In this document: positions 27,379 to 35,666 of the stretch, piece by piece | How positions within the stretch are numbered: position 1 is the stretch's first letter | Layout: every line of letters starts with the position of its first letter | NCBI RefSeq assembly: GCF_946481145.1 | Contig: NZ_CAMLMJ010000008.1 | Span: forward strand, 70,678 to 134,677 | Source of the DNA: an uncultured Sediminibacterium sp. | GTDB taxonomy: Bacteria > Bacteroidota > Bacteroidia > Chitinophagales > Chitinophagaceae | Length of the DNA stretch: 64,000 nt | Direction of reading: 5' to 3' | Position numbers and translations under genes: made by a program | Notes under the pieces: model-generated | Told to the model about the DNA's origin: nothing | The model's input: the letters and a program-made list of their open reading frames with translations, nothing else | Databases searched by the model: none

Positions 27379-28545
27379 TCAAACAGATGAAGATGAAATA
27401 ACAGATTGAATAGCTAAATCATCCCGCTGATGTATAGCATCTTTTTTCTCTCGCAGGGGAAGTGCATTGGAGGAAGTTAATACAGCCTGTATTTCAGCGA
27501 TGATAGACACCGCAATCTCTTCCGCCGTTTCAGCGCCAATATTTAATCCAACAGGCCCGTGAATAGCAGTTTGCTGTTTATCTGACAATACAACTCCTCC
27601 CTCCTTCAATTCATCCATCATCATTTGCATTTTTTTATGTGGCCCTAAAACACCTATATAGGTAACTTCTTTTGTCAACAGTTCTTTTAAGATAGACAGA
27701 TCATAATTATAGTTGTGCGACATCAATACAAACATCGTTCTATGATCTATGGTTACATGCTCCAGTAATTGATTAGCTTTTGCATGAAACACCTGGCAGG
27801 AAGGCATAGGAAATCTTTCTTTGGTAGCATACATGGGTCTGCCATCGATAATGACAGATTGCCAACCTAATATGGATGCCATATTTGCCAATGGAATTAC
27901 ATCATTACCCGCTCCCACAATAACCAATGAAACAGAAGGTTGAACCAATTCTGCAAAGATGACCAATTCCTGATCTTTATATTGATGGGAAAAGAATACA
28001 GATTTACCTTTTCCCATGGCCTGAATGCCTTCTTGTATAAACAAGTCTATATCTCGGAAAGGTAGTTGCCCTGACTGTTGATCATCTTCCCCCATCCAAA
28101 AACAGGAGCCATACTGTGGCGATCTTTTATCTTTTATGGAGAACAAAGTAAACAGTACACTTTTCTGGCGAGCGCCTGTTGCTTTTTCAAGTAATGTAAT
28201 GATCTCCTGTCCTCTCTCACCCTGCAATGGTTCAATCAATACCTGAATCACGCCCTGACAACCCAGTCCCATTCCGAATTTAGCATCATCTTCATCAGCA
28301 GTATCATAGGTAACCAGCATGGCTTTTTCAGAAAGGATCACATGAAGTGCTTTTCTGAATGCATCTCCTTCCAGACATCCCCCACTGATAGATCCGGTAA
28401 GTTGTCCATCTTCGGTAATCAGCATTCTTGCACCCGGTCTTCTATAGGATGACCCTTCCACATGCACCACCGTTGCCAGCGCTGATTTTTTTCCTGCTGA
28501 CATAGCCTGGTGATACGCATTTATAATGGCCAGAATTTCATGCAT
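27379..28545 (-). CDS. XdhC/CoxI family maturation protein
   Basis: A 388-residue protein of the XdhC/CoxI family, which binds molybdenum cofactor and inserts its sulfurated form into xanthine-dehydrogenase-type enzymes. The N-terminal XdhC_CoxI part has ATVVHVEGSSYRRPGARMLI and GSISGGCLEGDAF (about residues 24-63). The C-terminal half is a Rossmann-like domain with LVIVGAGNDVIPLANMASIL and YIGVLGPHKKMQMM. It follows the cytochrome gene and precedes the nucleotidyltransferase gene, consistent with serving both oxidoreductases in the block. Confidence 0.92.
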   Translation of the reverse strand: MHEILAIINAYHQAMSAGKKSALATVVHVEGSSYRRPGARMLITEDGQLTGSISGGCLEGDAFRKALHVILSEKAMLVTYDTADEDDAKFGMGLGCQGVIQVLIEPLQGERGQEIITLLEKATGARQKSVLFTLFSIKDKRSPQYGSCFWMGEDDQQSGQLPFRDIDLFIQEGIQAMGKGKSVFFSHQYKDQELVIFAELVQPSVSLVIVGAGNDVIPLANMASILGWQSVIIDGRPMYATKERFPMPSCQVFHAKANQLLEHVTIDHRTMFVLMSHNYNYDLSILKELLTKEVTYIGVLGPHKKMQMMMDELKEGGVVLSDKQQTAIHGPVGLNIGAETAEEIAVSIIAEIQAVLTSSNALPLREKKDAIHQRDDLAIQSVISSSSV

Positions 28546-28571
28546 GATACTAAATAAGAGAAGCTACTGTT

Positions 28572-28979
28572 TTATTTGCGTTGTGCTTTTACCATCGCTG
28601 GTGTAACAAGTCCTGGAATTTTATTCCCCCAATTGTTTTTGATAAAATTGAGGACATCAGCAATTTGTTCATCATTCAGGTATTCCTGTGCAGGCATAGA
28701 ACCCAGGTATTTTTTTCCATTTACGGTTAAACTGGCCATTGATCCTTTAAGGATAACATTAATCAGATCTTTGGCAGGTTTTTTCATATAGTCAGCCTTA
28801 ACCAATGGCGGATTGATTTCCGCCATTCCCATGCCATCGGGTTGATGGCAATTCTGACAATAAAGTTCATAGACTTCTTTACCCCGTGTAATACTTTTTT
28901 GTACGTCACTTTGAATAAAGCTACTCGATATTATAACTATTGATACGATTATAGATAGTGTCAATATTTTTTTTACCAT
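28572..28979 (-). CDS. Exported c-type cytochrome
   Basis: A 135-residue monohaem cytochrome c with an N-terminal export signal (residues 4-22), the haem-binding YCQNCHQPDGMG (CxxCH at about residues 42-46), and an axial Met candidate in GSMPAQEYLND. It lies 21 bases downstream of the copy-2 large subunit. Isoquinoline-oxidoreductase-like enzymes often pass electrons to such cytochromes, so this is a likely acceptor for the periplasmic molybdenum enzymes (inference). Confidence 0.92.
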   Translation of the reverse strand: MVKKILTLSIIVSIVIISSSFIQSDVQKSITRGKEVYELYCQNCHQPDGMGMAEINPPLVKADYMKKPAKDLINVILKGSMASLTVNGKKYLGSMPAQEYLNDEQIADVLNFIKNNWGNKIPGLVTPAMVKAQRK

Positions 28980-29000
28980 ATAAAAATTATTTCAAACAAA

Positions 29001-31157
29001 TTAAATCTTAGCCAGATTAAATGGCAATTTTCTGATTCGCTTACCTGTTAAATCAAAAATAGCATTGGTTAGTGCTGGTGTAAATGGCGGTAAACCTGGT
29101 TCTCCCACACCTCCGGCGTCTTCATTATTGTCCATAATAAATACTTCTATCGGTGGAATTTCATTTATTCTGGGCATTCGGTAAGTAGTAAAATTATTCT
29201 CAACGGTCAATCCGTCTTTGAAATGGATTTCATGATTTGTTGCAGCACCTAATGCCATAACTATTGATCCTTCAACCTGTGCTCGTACCGTATCGGAATT
29301 TACATACCAGCCGCAATCAATTACAGCCCACACTTTATCGATCTTGATTTTGCCAGAAGCATCTTTTGATACTTTAACTACCTGTGCTACGCTGCTATTG
29401 AAACACTCCGTAATTGCAACGCCATATCCTTGTTTGGGCTTTCGGGATTTCCATCCGGAAACCTGTTCTACCTTTTCTAATAGTTTCTGACAACGTTCGT
29501 TTTGCAGGTATTGTTTTCTAAAAGCCAATGGATCTTTGCCTGCTGCAATTGCGAGTTCATCCATAAAGCTTTCATAAGCGAACCCATTAGTAGATGCATA
29601 TACAGAACGCCACCACATGATAGGAACAGGCGTTTCAAAAGGAATATCAGAGAAACTAATGTTTTTAATATTATCCAGATAATGCGGCTGGAAGCCTTCC
29701 AATACACTATCATTGGGAACATCTTTCTTACTACCCATCCAATGTCCGATATTTTGTCCGCACATCCTGAATTTAACCGCACTGATTTCGCCGTTATTCA
29801 CTGCTCCTTCAGCTCTGTAGCTTATTCCCGGTCGGAAAGGACCTTGCGTCATATCATCTTCACGTGTCCAGATAACCTGTACCGGAGCCCCTGTTTCTTT
29901 TGAGATCAAACAGGCTTCGTGCGTATAATCGAGGAAAGCTTTTCGACCGAAACCACCTCCAAGAAATGTCATATTAACCTGTACATTTTCTTTTTTGAGG
30001 CCCATTTTCTGACTGATATCTCCCTGCACCCAATCAGGCGCCTGTATTGGCCCCCATATTTCAACAGCATCTCCTTTATAATGTGCCACACAATTCAATG
30101 GTTCCATACAGGCGTGTGCCTGATAAGGTGTTTCATAAACAACATCCAGTTTATTTTTCTGCTGCGCCAATACTGCATCAGGATCACCTTGTTTTTTAGC
30201 AGACAATCCCTCTTTAGACTGCAGGTCTGCCTTCATTTTTTTATATAGTTCTTCTGTATTCACATATTCAAAACCAGCATCATCCCAAACCACTTTCAAC
30301 GCTTTTCTTCCTTGCATGGCCGCCCAGGTTGATTCAGCAACTACTGCTACCCCTTCGCGATCCGTATCAAAGACTTTCATGGTAACTTTAAACACTTTTT
30401 TTACCCCGGGCACTTTAAGCGCAGCACTATCATCGTATGATTTCACCTTACCTCTTAATCGAGGGTTGCGTTCCACGACAGCGTAAAGCATTCCGGGTAA
30501 CTTTTTATCAATCCCAAAAATTGCTGTACCATTCGTTTTTAATGGAGTATCCTGTCTGGGAAGTGGCTTTCTTATGAGCTTATAATCGGCTACTTTTTTA
30601 AGTTGTACATCTTTAGGTGTTTGCAACTTTGAAGCATCTGCCACTAATTCCCCATAATGCATTTTCTTCCCAGACACACGATGTATCACATGTCCGGCTT
30701 CTGCAAAACATTCAGCAACGGGCACACTCCATTTCGCAGCAGCGGCTGCAACCAGCATTTCGCGCGCAGTTGCACTTAATTTCAACAGATTTTTATAAGT
30801 ACCCCGAACTGTTGAGCTGCCTCCTGTAACCTGACTACCATACTTAACAGTATCACCTTTACCGAAAATGATATTGACTTCATCAAGATTTACTTCCAAT
30901 TCTTCTGCAATCATTTGCGGTATGGCCTGATAAGCCCCCTGTCCCATTTCAGCGCGATGACATACAATGGTTACTTTACCATTGGTATCAATGTGTATCC
31001 AAGAATTGAGGGAAACCCCATAGTTTTCCGCATCTTCTCCTTTAATAATGGTAGATGCTTTTGATTCACCTGAAAAGTAGAAACCCAAGGTTAGTGCTGT
31101 GGCAGATAATCCGGCAGCCCTGATGAATTTTCTTCTTGATATATCTTTTGGTTCCAT
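29001..31157 (-). CDS. Molybdopterin-dependent oxidoreductase large subunit (IorB-like), copy 2
   Basis: A 718-residue paralogue of the large subunit at the other end of the block. It begins with a twin-arginine signal, ISRRKFIRAAGLSATALTLG (residues 6-25). Molybdopterin regions are GQGAYQAIPQMIAEELEVN, MTFLGGGFGRKAFLDYTHEA and the C-terminal VGEPGLPPFTPALTNAIFD with the catalytic-type Glu in GEPG. It shares the domain order of copy 1 but is clearly divergent, which suggests a different substrate. It is followed by the cytochrome and xdhC. Confidence 0.9.
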   Translation of the reverse strand: MEPKDISRRKFIRAAGLSATALTLGFYFSGESKASTIIKGEDAENYGVSLNSWIHIDTNGKVTIVCHRAEMGQGAYQAIPQMIAEELEVNLDEVNIIFGKGDTVKYGSQVTGGSSTVRGTYKNLLKLSATAREMLVAAAAAKWSVPVAECFAEAGHVIHRVSGKKMHYGELVADASKLQTPKDVQLKKVADYKLIRKPLPRQDTPLKTNGTAIFGIDKKLPGMLYAVVERNPRLRGKVKSYDDSAALKVPGVKKVFKVTMKVFDTDREGVAVVAESTWAAMQGRKALKVVWDDAGFEYVNTEELYKKMKADLQSKEGLSAKKQGDPDAVLAQQKNKLDVVYETPYQAHACMEPLNCVAHYKGDAVEIWGPIQAPDWVQGDISQKMGLKKENVQVNMTFLGGGFGRKAFLDYTHEACLISKETGAPVQVIWTREDDMTQGPFRPGISYRAEGAVNNGEISAVKFRMCGQNIGHWMGSKKDVPNDSVLEGFQPHYLDNIKNISFSDIPFETPVPIMWWRSVYASTNGFAYESFMDELAIAAGKDPLAFRKQYLQNERCQKLLEKVEQVSGWKSRKPKQGYGVAITECFNSSVAQVVKVSKDASGKIKIDKVWAVIDCGWYVNSDTVRAQVEGSIVMALGAATNHEIHFKDGLTVENNFTTYRMPRINEIPPIEVFIMDNNEDAGGVGEPGLPPFTPALTNAIFDLTGKRIRKLPFNLAKI

Positions 31158-31191
31158 AATGGATCATTGTTGTGGTTAAAAATGATTGATG

Positions 31192-31662
31192 CTAACCTTT
31201 GGCAGACATCTTTTTGGATGCTTTTTTGATTGCTTCTCTTATACGTGGATAAGTACCGCATCTGCAAATATGGCCCTGCATCGCAACATCAATATCTGTA
31301 TCTGTAGGCGATACTTTGTTTTTCAATAAGGCAACGGCTGCCATGATTTGGCCCGACTGACAATAACCACATTGAGGCACCTGTTCCTCAATCCATGCGG
31401 CCTGAACAGGGTGTGTATTATTATCTGAGAGACCTTCAATAGTGGTAATTTTTTTGGCCCCTACTGCCACTACCGGCAATTGGCAGGATCTGACAGGCAT
31501 CCCATCCAGATGAATTGTGCAGGCACCGCAGGAAGCAATACCACATCCGTATTTAGTTCCGGTAAGATCAAGGTGATCACGCAATACCCATAAAACAGGT
31601 GTAGCCGGATCTACATCCACTTCTTTTTCTTTGCCGTTTACATGCAGTTTAATGATGGCCAT
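31192..31662 (-). CDS. 2Fe-2S subunit of molybdenum hydroxylase (IorA-like), copy 2
   Basis: A 156-residue small subunit with [17 protein letters not shown] and RSCQLP for the first 2Fe-2S cluster, and [11 protein letters not shown] plus [11 protein letters not shown] for the second. It is the first gene of the minus-strand molybdenum block and lies 34 bases before its large subunit. Unlike copy 1, it does not overlap its partner. It has a Lys-rich C-terminus ([11 protein letters not shown]). Confidence 0.93.
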   Translation of the reverse strand: MAIIKLHVNGKEKEVDVDPATPVLWVLRDHLDLTGTKYGCGIASCGACTIHLDGMPVRSCQLPVVAVGAKKITTIEGLSDNNTHPVQAAWIEEQVPQCGYCQSGQIMAAVALLKNKVSPTDTDIDVAMQGHICRCGTYPRIREAIKKASKKMSAKG

Positions 31663-31868
31663 GGTTTAAATTTTATTATATGTGAGTCAGCTCTTCTAAT
31701 ACTGACGGAACGGTAAGTTCCGATTTTTTTATGATTTTACACCCCCTTGTTTAACTTTATGATGACGGATAACGATTTATTTTACTGCTTGCCCAGCAAA
31801 TAGAAATGAGTGCACAAAATCAGTCCCCTTGTATACAGAAAGCAAGAGCACCAGGCAATTTTTTCGGT

Positions 31869-31906
31869 AATGGCTAATGGCTATTGGCTATAAGCCATTA
31901 GCCATT
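31869..31906. repeat. GGCTAAT iterated-word hairpin
   Basis: A 14-bp perfect inverted repeat (31869-31882 with 31893-31906, arm AATGGCTAATGGCT) around a 10-base loop. Each arm is itself a direct repeat of a 7-base word (AATGGCT). It is placed just beyond the lpd terminator in the direction of transcription. Confidence 0.8.
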
Positions 31907-31909
31907 AGC

Positions 31910-31940
31910 AAAAAAAAACGTCCCGGCAAAAGCCAGAACG
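31910..31940 (-). terminator. Intrinsic terminator of lpd
   Basis: On the minus strand a 9-bp stem (CGTTCTGGC with GCCGGGACG, two G-U pairs) closes a four-base T loop and is followed by nine T residues. It lies about 85 bases after the lpd stop codon. Confidence 0.85.
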
Positions 31941-31965
31941 CCCTAAAAAATATCCTAAAAAAATC

Positions 31966-32027
31966 TGAGATCTGACATCTGACATCTGAAATCAAATCCG
32001 ACATCAGCCATCCGACATCAGCCATTA
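31966..32027. repeat. CTGACAT / GACATCAGCCAT iterated words at the lpd stop codon
   Basis: ATCTGAC-like words are repeated on the left, and CCGACATCAGCCAT occurs twice on the right. The last copy runs into the lpd stop codon (TTA on the plus strand, 32025-32027). It is the same word family as at 10940-11024 and 53854-53904. The halves are only partly complementary. Confidence 0.7.
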
Positions 32028-33431
32028 AATATCTATCGCTTCTCCATAAGCAGCAGCAGTTGCTTCTTTCAGTGCTTCACTCATAGTTGGGTGAGGGTGT
32101 ACTGCATTAAGGATTTCATGAGCGGTTGTTTCCAGTTTACGGGCTACTACAGCCTCGGCAATCATTTCTGTTACGTTGTAACCGATCATGTGACAGCCTA
32201 AGAACTCACCATACTTAGCATCGTAGATTACTTTTACGAAACCTTCGGTAGCACCTACTGCAGTAGCTTTACCGCTTGCTACAAATGGCAGTTTACCTAC
32301 TTTAATTTCGTAACCAGCTTCTTTAGCAGCTTTCTCTGTATAACCTACACTTGAAATTTCAGGCGTGCAATAAGTACAACCAGGAATATTGTTGTAGTCA
32401 ATTGCTTCAGGCAGGTGGTGGTGTTTCTTTTCGAGATAAGCCATGTGTTCAGCAGCATTGATACCTTCTTTAGATGCAACGTGTGCTAATGCCTGACCAG
32501 GCGAGCAGTCACCAATTGCATAAATACCAGGAACAGATGTCTGCTGGAATTTATCTACCACGATCTTACCTTTTTCGGTTTTAATACCATTTTCTTCAAG
32601 ACCAATATTTTCAATATTCGCTACTACACCTACTGCACTTAATACTACTTCAGCTTCCAGTGTAACGATTGATCCGTCTTGTTTTTTAACCTGTGCTTTT
32701 ACACCTGTTCCGCTGGTATCCAGTGATTCAACAGAAGCATTGGTCATGATTTCAATGCCTTGTTTTTTATAATTTTTCTCCAGTTCTTTTGAAATATCTT
32801 CATCTTCAACCGGAACGATGCGCGGCATAAATTCTACGATGGTTACTTTAGTACCCATGCTGTTGTATACATAAGCAAACTCAACACCTATTGCACCACT
32901 TCCCACGATGATCATGCTTTTTGGTTGCTCAGGTAATACCATTGCTTCGCGGTAACCGATTACTTTTTTACCATCCTGTTTCAGGTTTGGTAATTCGCGG
33001 CTACGACCACCAGTAGCGATAACAATATATTTGGCTTCGACTACTTGTTTGCTTCCATCGGCAGCGGTAACTTCTACCTTACCTTTTGACTGCACTTTAC
33101 CATACCCCATGATCACATCAATCTTATTCTTTTTCATGAGAAACTGAACACCTTTGTTCATTTTCTCAGCAGCACCGCGACTGAACTTAATTACGCCGCC
33201 AAAATCGTGTGTACCGGTTGCGTTAATACCGTATTTGGCACTATGTTTTACGTATTCATATACCTGCGCACTTTTCAGTAATGCCTTTGTGGGAATACAA
33301 CCCCAGTTCAGACAAACACCACCCAGGCTTTCTTTTTCAATGATTGCTACTTTAAATCCAAGCTGTGAAGCACGAATAGCAGCCGGATAACCTCCGGGAC
33401 CACTGCCAATTACGATTAAGTCGTATGCCAT
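32025..33431 (-). CDS. lpdA: Dihydrolipoyl dehydrogenase
   Basis: A 468-residue flavoprotein disulfide reductase, the E3 subunit of 2-oxoacid dehydrogenase complexes and the glycine cleavage system. It has the FAD-binding LIVIGSGPGGYPAA, the redox-active disulfide GGVCLNWGCIPTK (Cys40 and Cys45), an NAD-binding MIIVGSGAIGVEFAYVY, and the C-terminal AVHPHPTMSEAL with the His-Pro dyad. No E1 or E2 genes are in the window. It has its own terminator downstream and a repeat-filled 181-bp gap upstream. Confidence 0.96.
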   Translation of the reverse strand: MAYDLIVIGSGPGGYPAAIRASQLGFKVAIIEKESLGGVCLNWGCIPTKALLKSAQVYEYVKHSAKYGINATGTHDFGGVIKFSRGAAEKMNKGVQFLMKKNKIDVIMGYGKVQSKGKVEVTAADGSKQVVEAKYIVIATGGRSRELPNLKQDGKKVIGYREAMVLPEQPKSMIIVGSGAIGVEFAYVYNSMGTKVTIVEFMPRIVPVEDEDISKELEKNYKKQGIEIMTNASVESLDTSGTGVKAQVKKQDGSIVTLEAEVVLSAVGVVANIENIGLEENGIKTEKGKIVVDKFQQTSVPGIYAIGDCSPGQALAHVASKEGINAAEHMAYLEKKHHHLPEAIDYNNIPGCTYCTPEISSVGYTEKAAKEAGYEIKVGKLPFVASGKATAVGATEGFVKVIYDAKYGEFLGCHMIGYNVTEMIAEAVVARKLETTAHEILNAVHPHPTMSEALKEATAAAYGEAIDI

Positions 33432-33495
33432 AAAATATATTGATGATTAAATGAATGACGGCCTTCGCCGTTGCGGATGCGAAAATACTGAAAAA

Positions 33496-33610
33496 TGTGA
33501 ATGGTGAATGGGCAATTGTGAATTGTGAATGGTGAATGAAGATAGTGAGTTGTGAGTAGTGAATAGTGAGTAAGGAATCTGATACGACACCTAATCCCTA
33601 ACACCTAATA
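33496..33610. repeat. GTGAATTGTGAATGG and CCTAACACCTAA word tracts upstream of lpd
   Basis: Two word families lie side by side. Iterated GTGAATGG/GTGAATTGTGAATGG/AGTGAGTTGTGAGTAG words fill 33496-33573, and CCTAATCCCTAACACCTAAT words fill about 33591-33610. The 21 bases at 33518-33538 are identical to 54235-54255. There is no matching complementary arm nearby, unlike most other loci. The tract lies between two codirectional minus-strand genes. Confidence 0.7.
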
Positions 33611-33612
33611 CC

Positions 33613-34434
33613 TTACCCCTCAAAAAACACCCTAACAGTCTGGTAAAACCAACTGGTATCTACTGTTGGGGCTTTTTGGAGTTGCTCATTAAAGCCCTGG
33701 AGGCCAAATAGTCCGGCCATATTGCCGTTTCTAAGGGCTATCTCCAAATAGCCTGCAGAATTGAACCAGGCCAGCTTTTCGGTTTCCGGAACGGAAGCAT
33801 AGTTGGCACTTATAGTTTCTATTACTTCATTACGCTTAAACACTATTTTGAAGCCCCTTCCCTTACGTTGTTCATTAAATTCAGCCTCAGTTATATTGAT
33901 TACCACATTTTCAAACTGGTCAATAAACAGTATCTGACCTTCAATCCAATCAGGACCAAGTGTTGGTCTAAGCGGATATTTTTCATCAATAGTTGAAATT
34001 GGCTGTCCTACACTGGATAATTGACCGGTTTTGGAAACTGTATTAACGGCCACCGCAACTGCAGATGTGATTTGCAATAAGTTATGGGCGTTACCTAAAG
34101 AAACTGATACCATTTCAGCAGGTTTTTCGCCAGTTATCATGGTCAATAAGCCATTATCAGCACAAATGATATACTGTTGGCGATATTTTGCCATTAGCAG
34201 GTATTTCAATGGTGTATCGAAGAGATTGGCAATGATTACATGAAATGTGCCTGCAGGATAATGTTTAAAGGCATTGGTACAGATATAAGATGCCTGGGGA
34301 TAATTGGTTTGGGGCAGGTAATGGGTAATATCGCACAAATTTACTGTAGGATCCAGTTGCAGGAACTGTCCTTTTATAGCGCCAACAAGAAAATCGCGCT
34401 GTCCGATATCAGTAGTTAAGGTAACAATGGGCAT
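33613..34434 (-). CDS. S-adenosyl-L-methionine hydroxide adenosyltransferase family protein (DUF62)
   Basis: A 273-residue member of the SAM hydroxide adenosyltransferase/fluorinase/chlorinase family, which hydrolyses SAM to adenosine and methionine. The N-terminal VTLTTDIGQRDFLVGAIKG carries the conserved Asp, and later parts are NLCDITHYLPQTN, FHVIIANLFDTP, YIICADNGLLTMI and the C-terminal domain with GQILFIDQFENVVINIT. The halogenase-specific loop is not evident, so hydrolase activity is more likely. The ATG used gives MPIVTLTTD; an upstream TTG adds six unlikely residues. Confidence 0.9.
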   Translation of the reverse strand: MPIVTLTTDIGQRDFLVGAIKGQFLQLDPTVNLCDITHYLPQTNYPQASYICTNAFKHYPAGTFHVIIANLFDTPLKYLLMAKYRQQYIICADNGLLTMITGEKPAEMVSVSLGNAHNLLQITSAVAVAVNTVSKTGQLSSVGQPISTIDEKYPLRPTLGPDWIEGQILFIDQFENVVINITEAEFNEQRKGRGFKIVFKRNEVIETISANYASVPETEKLAWFNSAGYLEIALRNGNMAGLFGLQGFNEQLQKAPTVDTSWFYQTVRVFFEG

Positions 34435-34463
34435 GCCGCCTAAATAACGCAAGGAAGCTTATG

Positions 34464-35270
34464 TTATTTCACCAACTCACCGTTTTTAAAGAAAAACTTA
34501 CGAACCAGCTTATCGGCTAGAGATGGGAAAAACCTGTTTAGGAAAACAGTTTCTTTTCCGGTAAATGTTAAAACAATGGTGCGTTTTCTTTTTTCTATTG
34601 CTTTGATAATATGAGTGGCACATTCATCGGCGCTCATCATTTTTCCTTCGTCCATAGGTGATTCACCCTGCGATTCTCCTGATTTATTCAATGCCGCATT
34701 CCGAATATTTGAACTGGTAAAACCCGGGCAAACCCACATAACATTTACGCCAGAGTCTAATAATTCTGTTCTTAATGCTTCCAGCCAACCATGTACTGCG
34801 AACTTAGAAGCTGAATAACCGCTTCTTCCGGGTAATCCACGATATCCGGCAATAGAAGATACTCCTACAACAGTTCCTTTATTTGCAATAATATAAGGCA
34901 AGGCAAATTTGGTGGTACAAACCGTTCCCCAGAAATTAATGTCCATCACCTTACGAATTGTATCGAGTTCTGCTTCAGTAACAAGTGCCCGCATAGACAC
35001 TCCGGCATTATTGATCAATATATCTATTGTGCCAAAGGATTTGATTACTTGTTCGATAAATTGCTTACAATCCAGTTCCTTGCTCACATCGGCTGTATGT
35101 ATAAGCAATGGCTTATTGGTATGTTGTGACTGCAATTGATAAAGTTTATCATAATTCCTCCCACAAGTGGCCACTTTTGCGCCTAATTCGAGGAAAGCTT
35201 CTACTAATGCCTTACCAATACCATCAGAGCCACCGGTAATTACTACTACTTTGTTGAGAAATTGAGCCAT
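34464..35270 (-). CDS. Short-chain dehydrogenase/reductase
   Basis: A 268-residue classical SDR with the NAD(P)-binding VVVITGGSDGIGKALVEAF (glycine motif GGSDGIG), LINNAGVSM, the catalytic YSASKFAVHG (YxxxK) preceded by VGVSSIAGY, and a C-terminal KRTIVLTFTGKETVFLNRFFP. The substrate is unknown; the C-terminal hydrophobic-basic region resembles SDRs that act on membrane lipids. It lies 29 bases upstream of the SAM-hydrolase gene on the same strand and may be co-transcribed. Confidence 0.9.
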   Translation of the reverse strand: MAQFLNKVVVITGGSDGIGKALVEAFLELGAKVATCGRNYDKLYQLQSQHTNKPLLIHTADVSKELDCKQFIEQVIKSFGTIDILINNAGVSMRALVTEAELDTIRKVMDINFWGTVCTTKFALPYIIANKGTVVGVSSIAGYRGLPGRSGYSASKFAVHGWLEALRTELLDSGVNVMWVCPGFTSSNIRNAALNKSGESQGESPMDEGKMMSADECATHIIKAIEKRKRTIVLTFTGKETVFLNRFFPSLADKLVRKFFFKNGELVK

Positions 35271-35318
35271 TATGAATACATTATTGCTGGAGAAAACAAA
35301 CTGTGATACAAAGTAAAT

Positions 35319-35348
35319 AAAAAAAGGCTACTGAAATCAGTAGCCTTT
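35319..35348 (-). terminator. Intrinsic terminator of tRNA-Lys
   Basis: An 11-bp perfect stem (AAAGGCTACTG with its complement, 35323-35333 and 35338-35348) with a 4-base loop, followed on the minus strand by seven T residues. It starts directly after the tRNA 3' end. Confidence 0.9.
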
Positions 35349-35349
35349 G

Positions 35350-35422
35350 TGATCCCGCTGGGACTCGAACCCAGGACCCATACATTAAAAGTGTATTGCT
35401 CTACCAACTGAGCTACGGAATC
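35350..35422 (-). tRNA. tRNA-Lys (anticodon TTT)
   Basis: A 73-base cloverleaf: acceptor stem GATTCCG with CGGGATC, D arm GCTC-AGTTGGTA-GAGC, anticodon stem ATACA/TGTAT with loop CTTTTAA (anticodon TTT), variable loop GGGTC, T arm CTGGG-TTCGAGT-CCCAG, discriminator A. The CCA end is not encoded. It has a consensus promoter upstream and an intrinsic terminator downstream, so it is an independent transcription unit. Confidence 0.97.
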
Positions 35423-35469
35423 GCCCTTTTAAAAAACGATTAATATTACTATTCTTCGTTTTGGGAGTG

Positions 35470-35500
35470 CAAAAATAGGTGAAATAAAAAAACAGCCAAA
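35470..35500 (-). promoter_or_regulatory. Consensus Bacteroidota promoter of tRNA-Lys
   Basis: On the minus strand TTTG (35497-35500), a spacer of exactly 19 bp and TATTTTTG (35470-35477) match TTTG-N19-TAnnTTTG in every defined base. The 5' end of the tRNA is 47 bases downstream of the box, leaving a short leader for processing. Confidence 0.85.
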
Positions 35501-35666
35501 TTTTTATTATTCTTTTTTAGATGATTTACTCACATTCAAGCAATTATGTGCATATCATGGCCCACATTTACCTTTAATATTCCTAAAACCAGGCATATTC
35601 CGCAAGCTTCATTTTATACACATCCCGTATCTTAGATTTAAATCATATCTGAGCCAACTTTTTTTG

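Larger units (their letters stand above)
31663..32024. other. Non-coding spacer between lpd and the molybdenum block
   Basis: This 362-bp gap contains no credible gene. It holds a 14-bp perfect hairpin of GGCTAAT words, an intrinsic terminator for lpd on the minus strand, and a run of CTGACAT/GACATCAG words that ends flush with the lpd stop codon. The promoter of the molybdenum block should lie in its lower part (about 31663-31860); I do not see a clear consensus match there. Confidence 0.6.

Noticed and set aside
31663..31860. A gene or molybdenum-cofactor riboswitch upstream of the molybdenum block
   Set aside because: No long frame with domains is present, and I could not recognise the conserved Moco riboswitch pattern by eye.
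33613..34434. Fluorinase or chlorinase
   Set aside because: The family is right, but the halogenase-specific insertion is not visible; the hydroxide adenosyltransferase assignment is safer.
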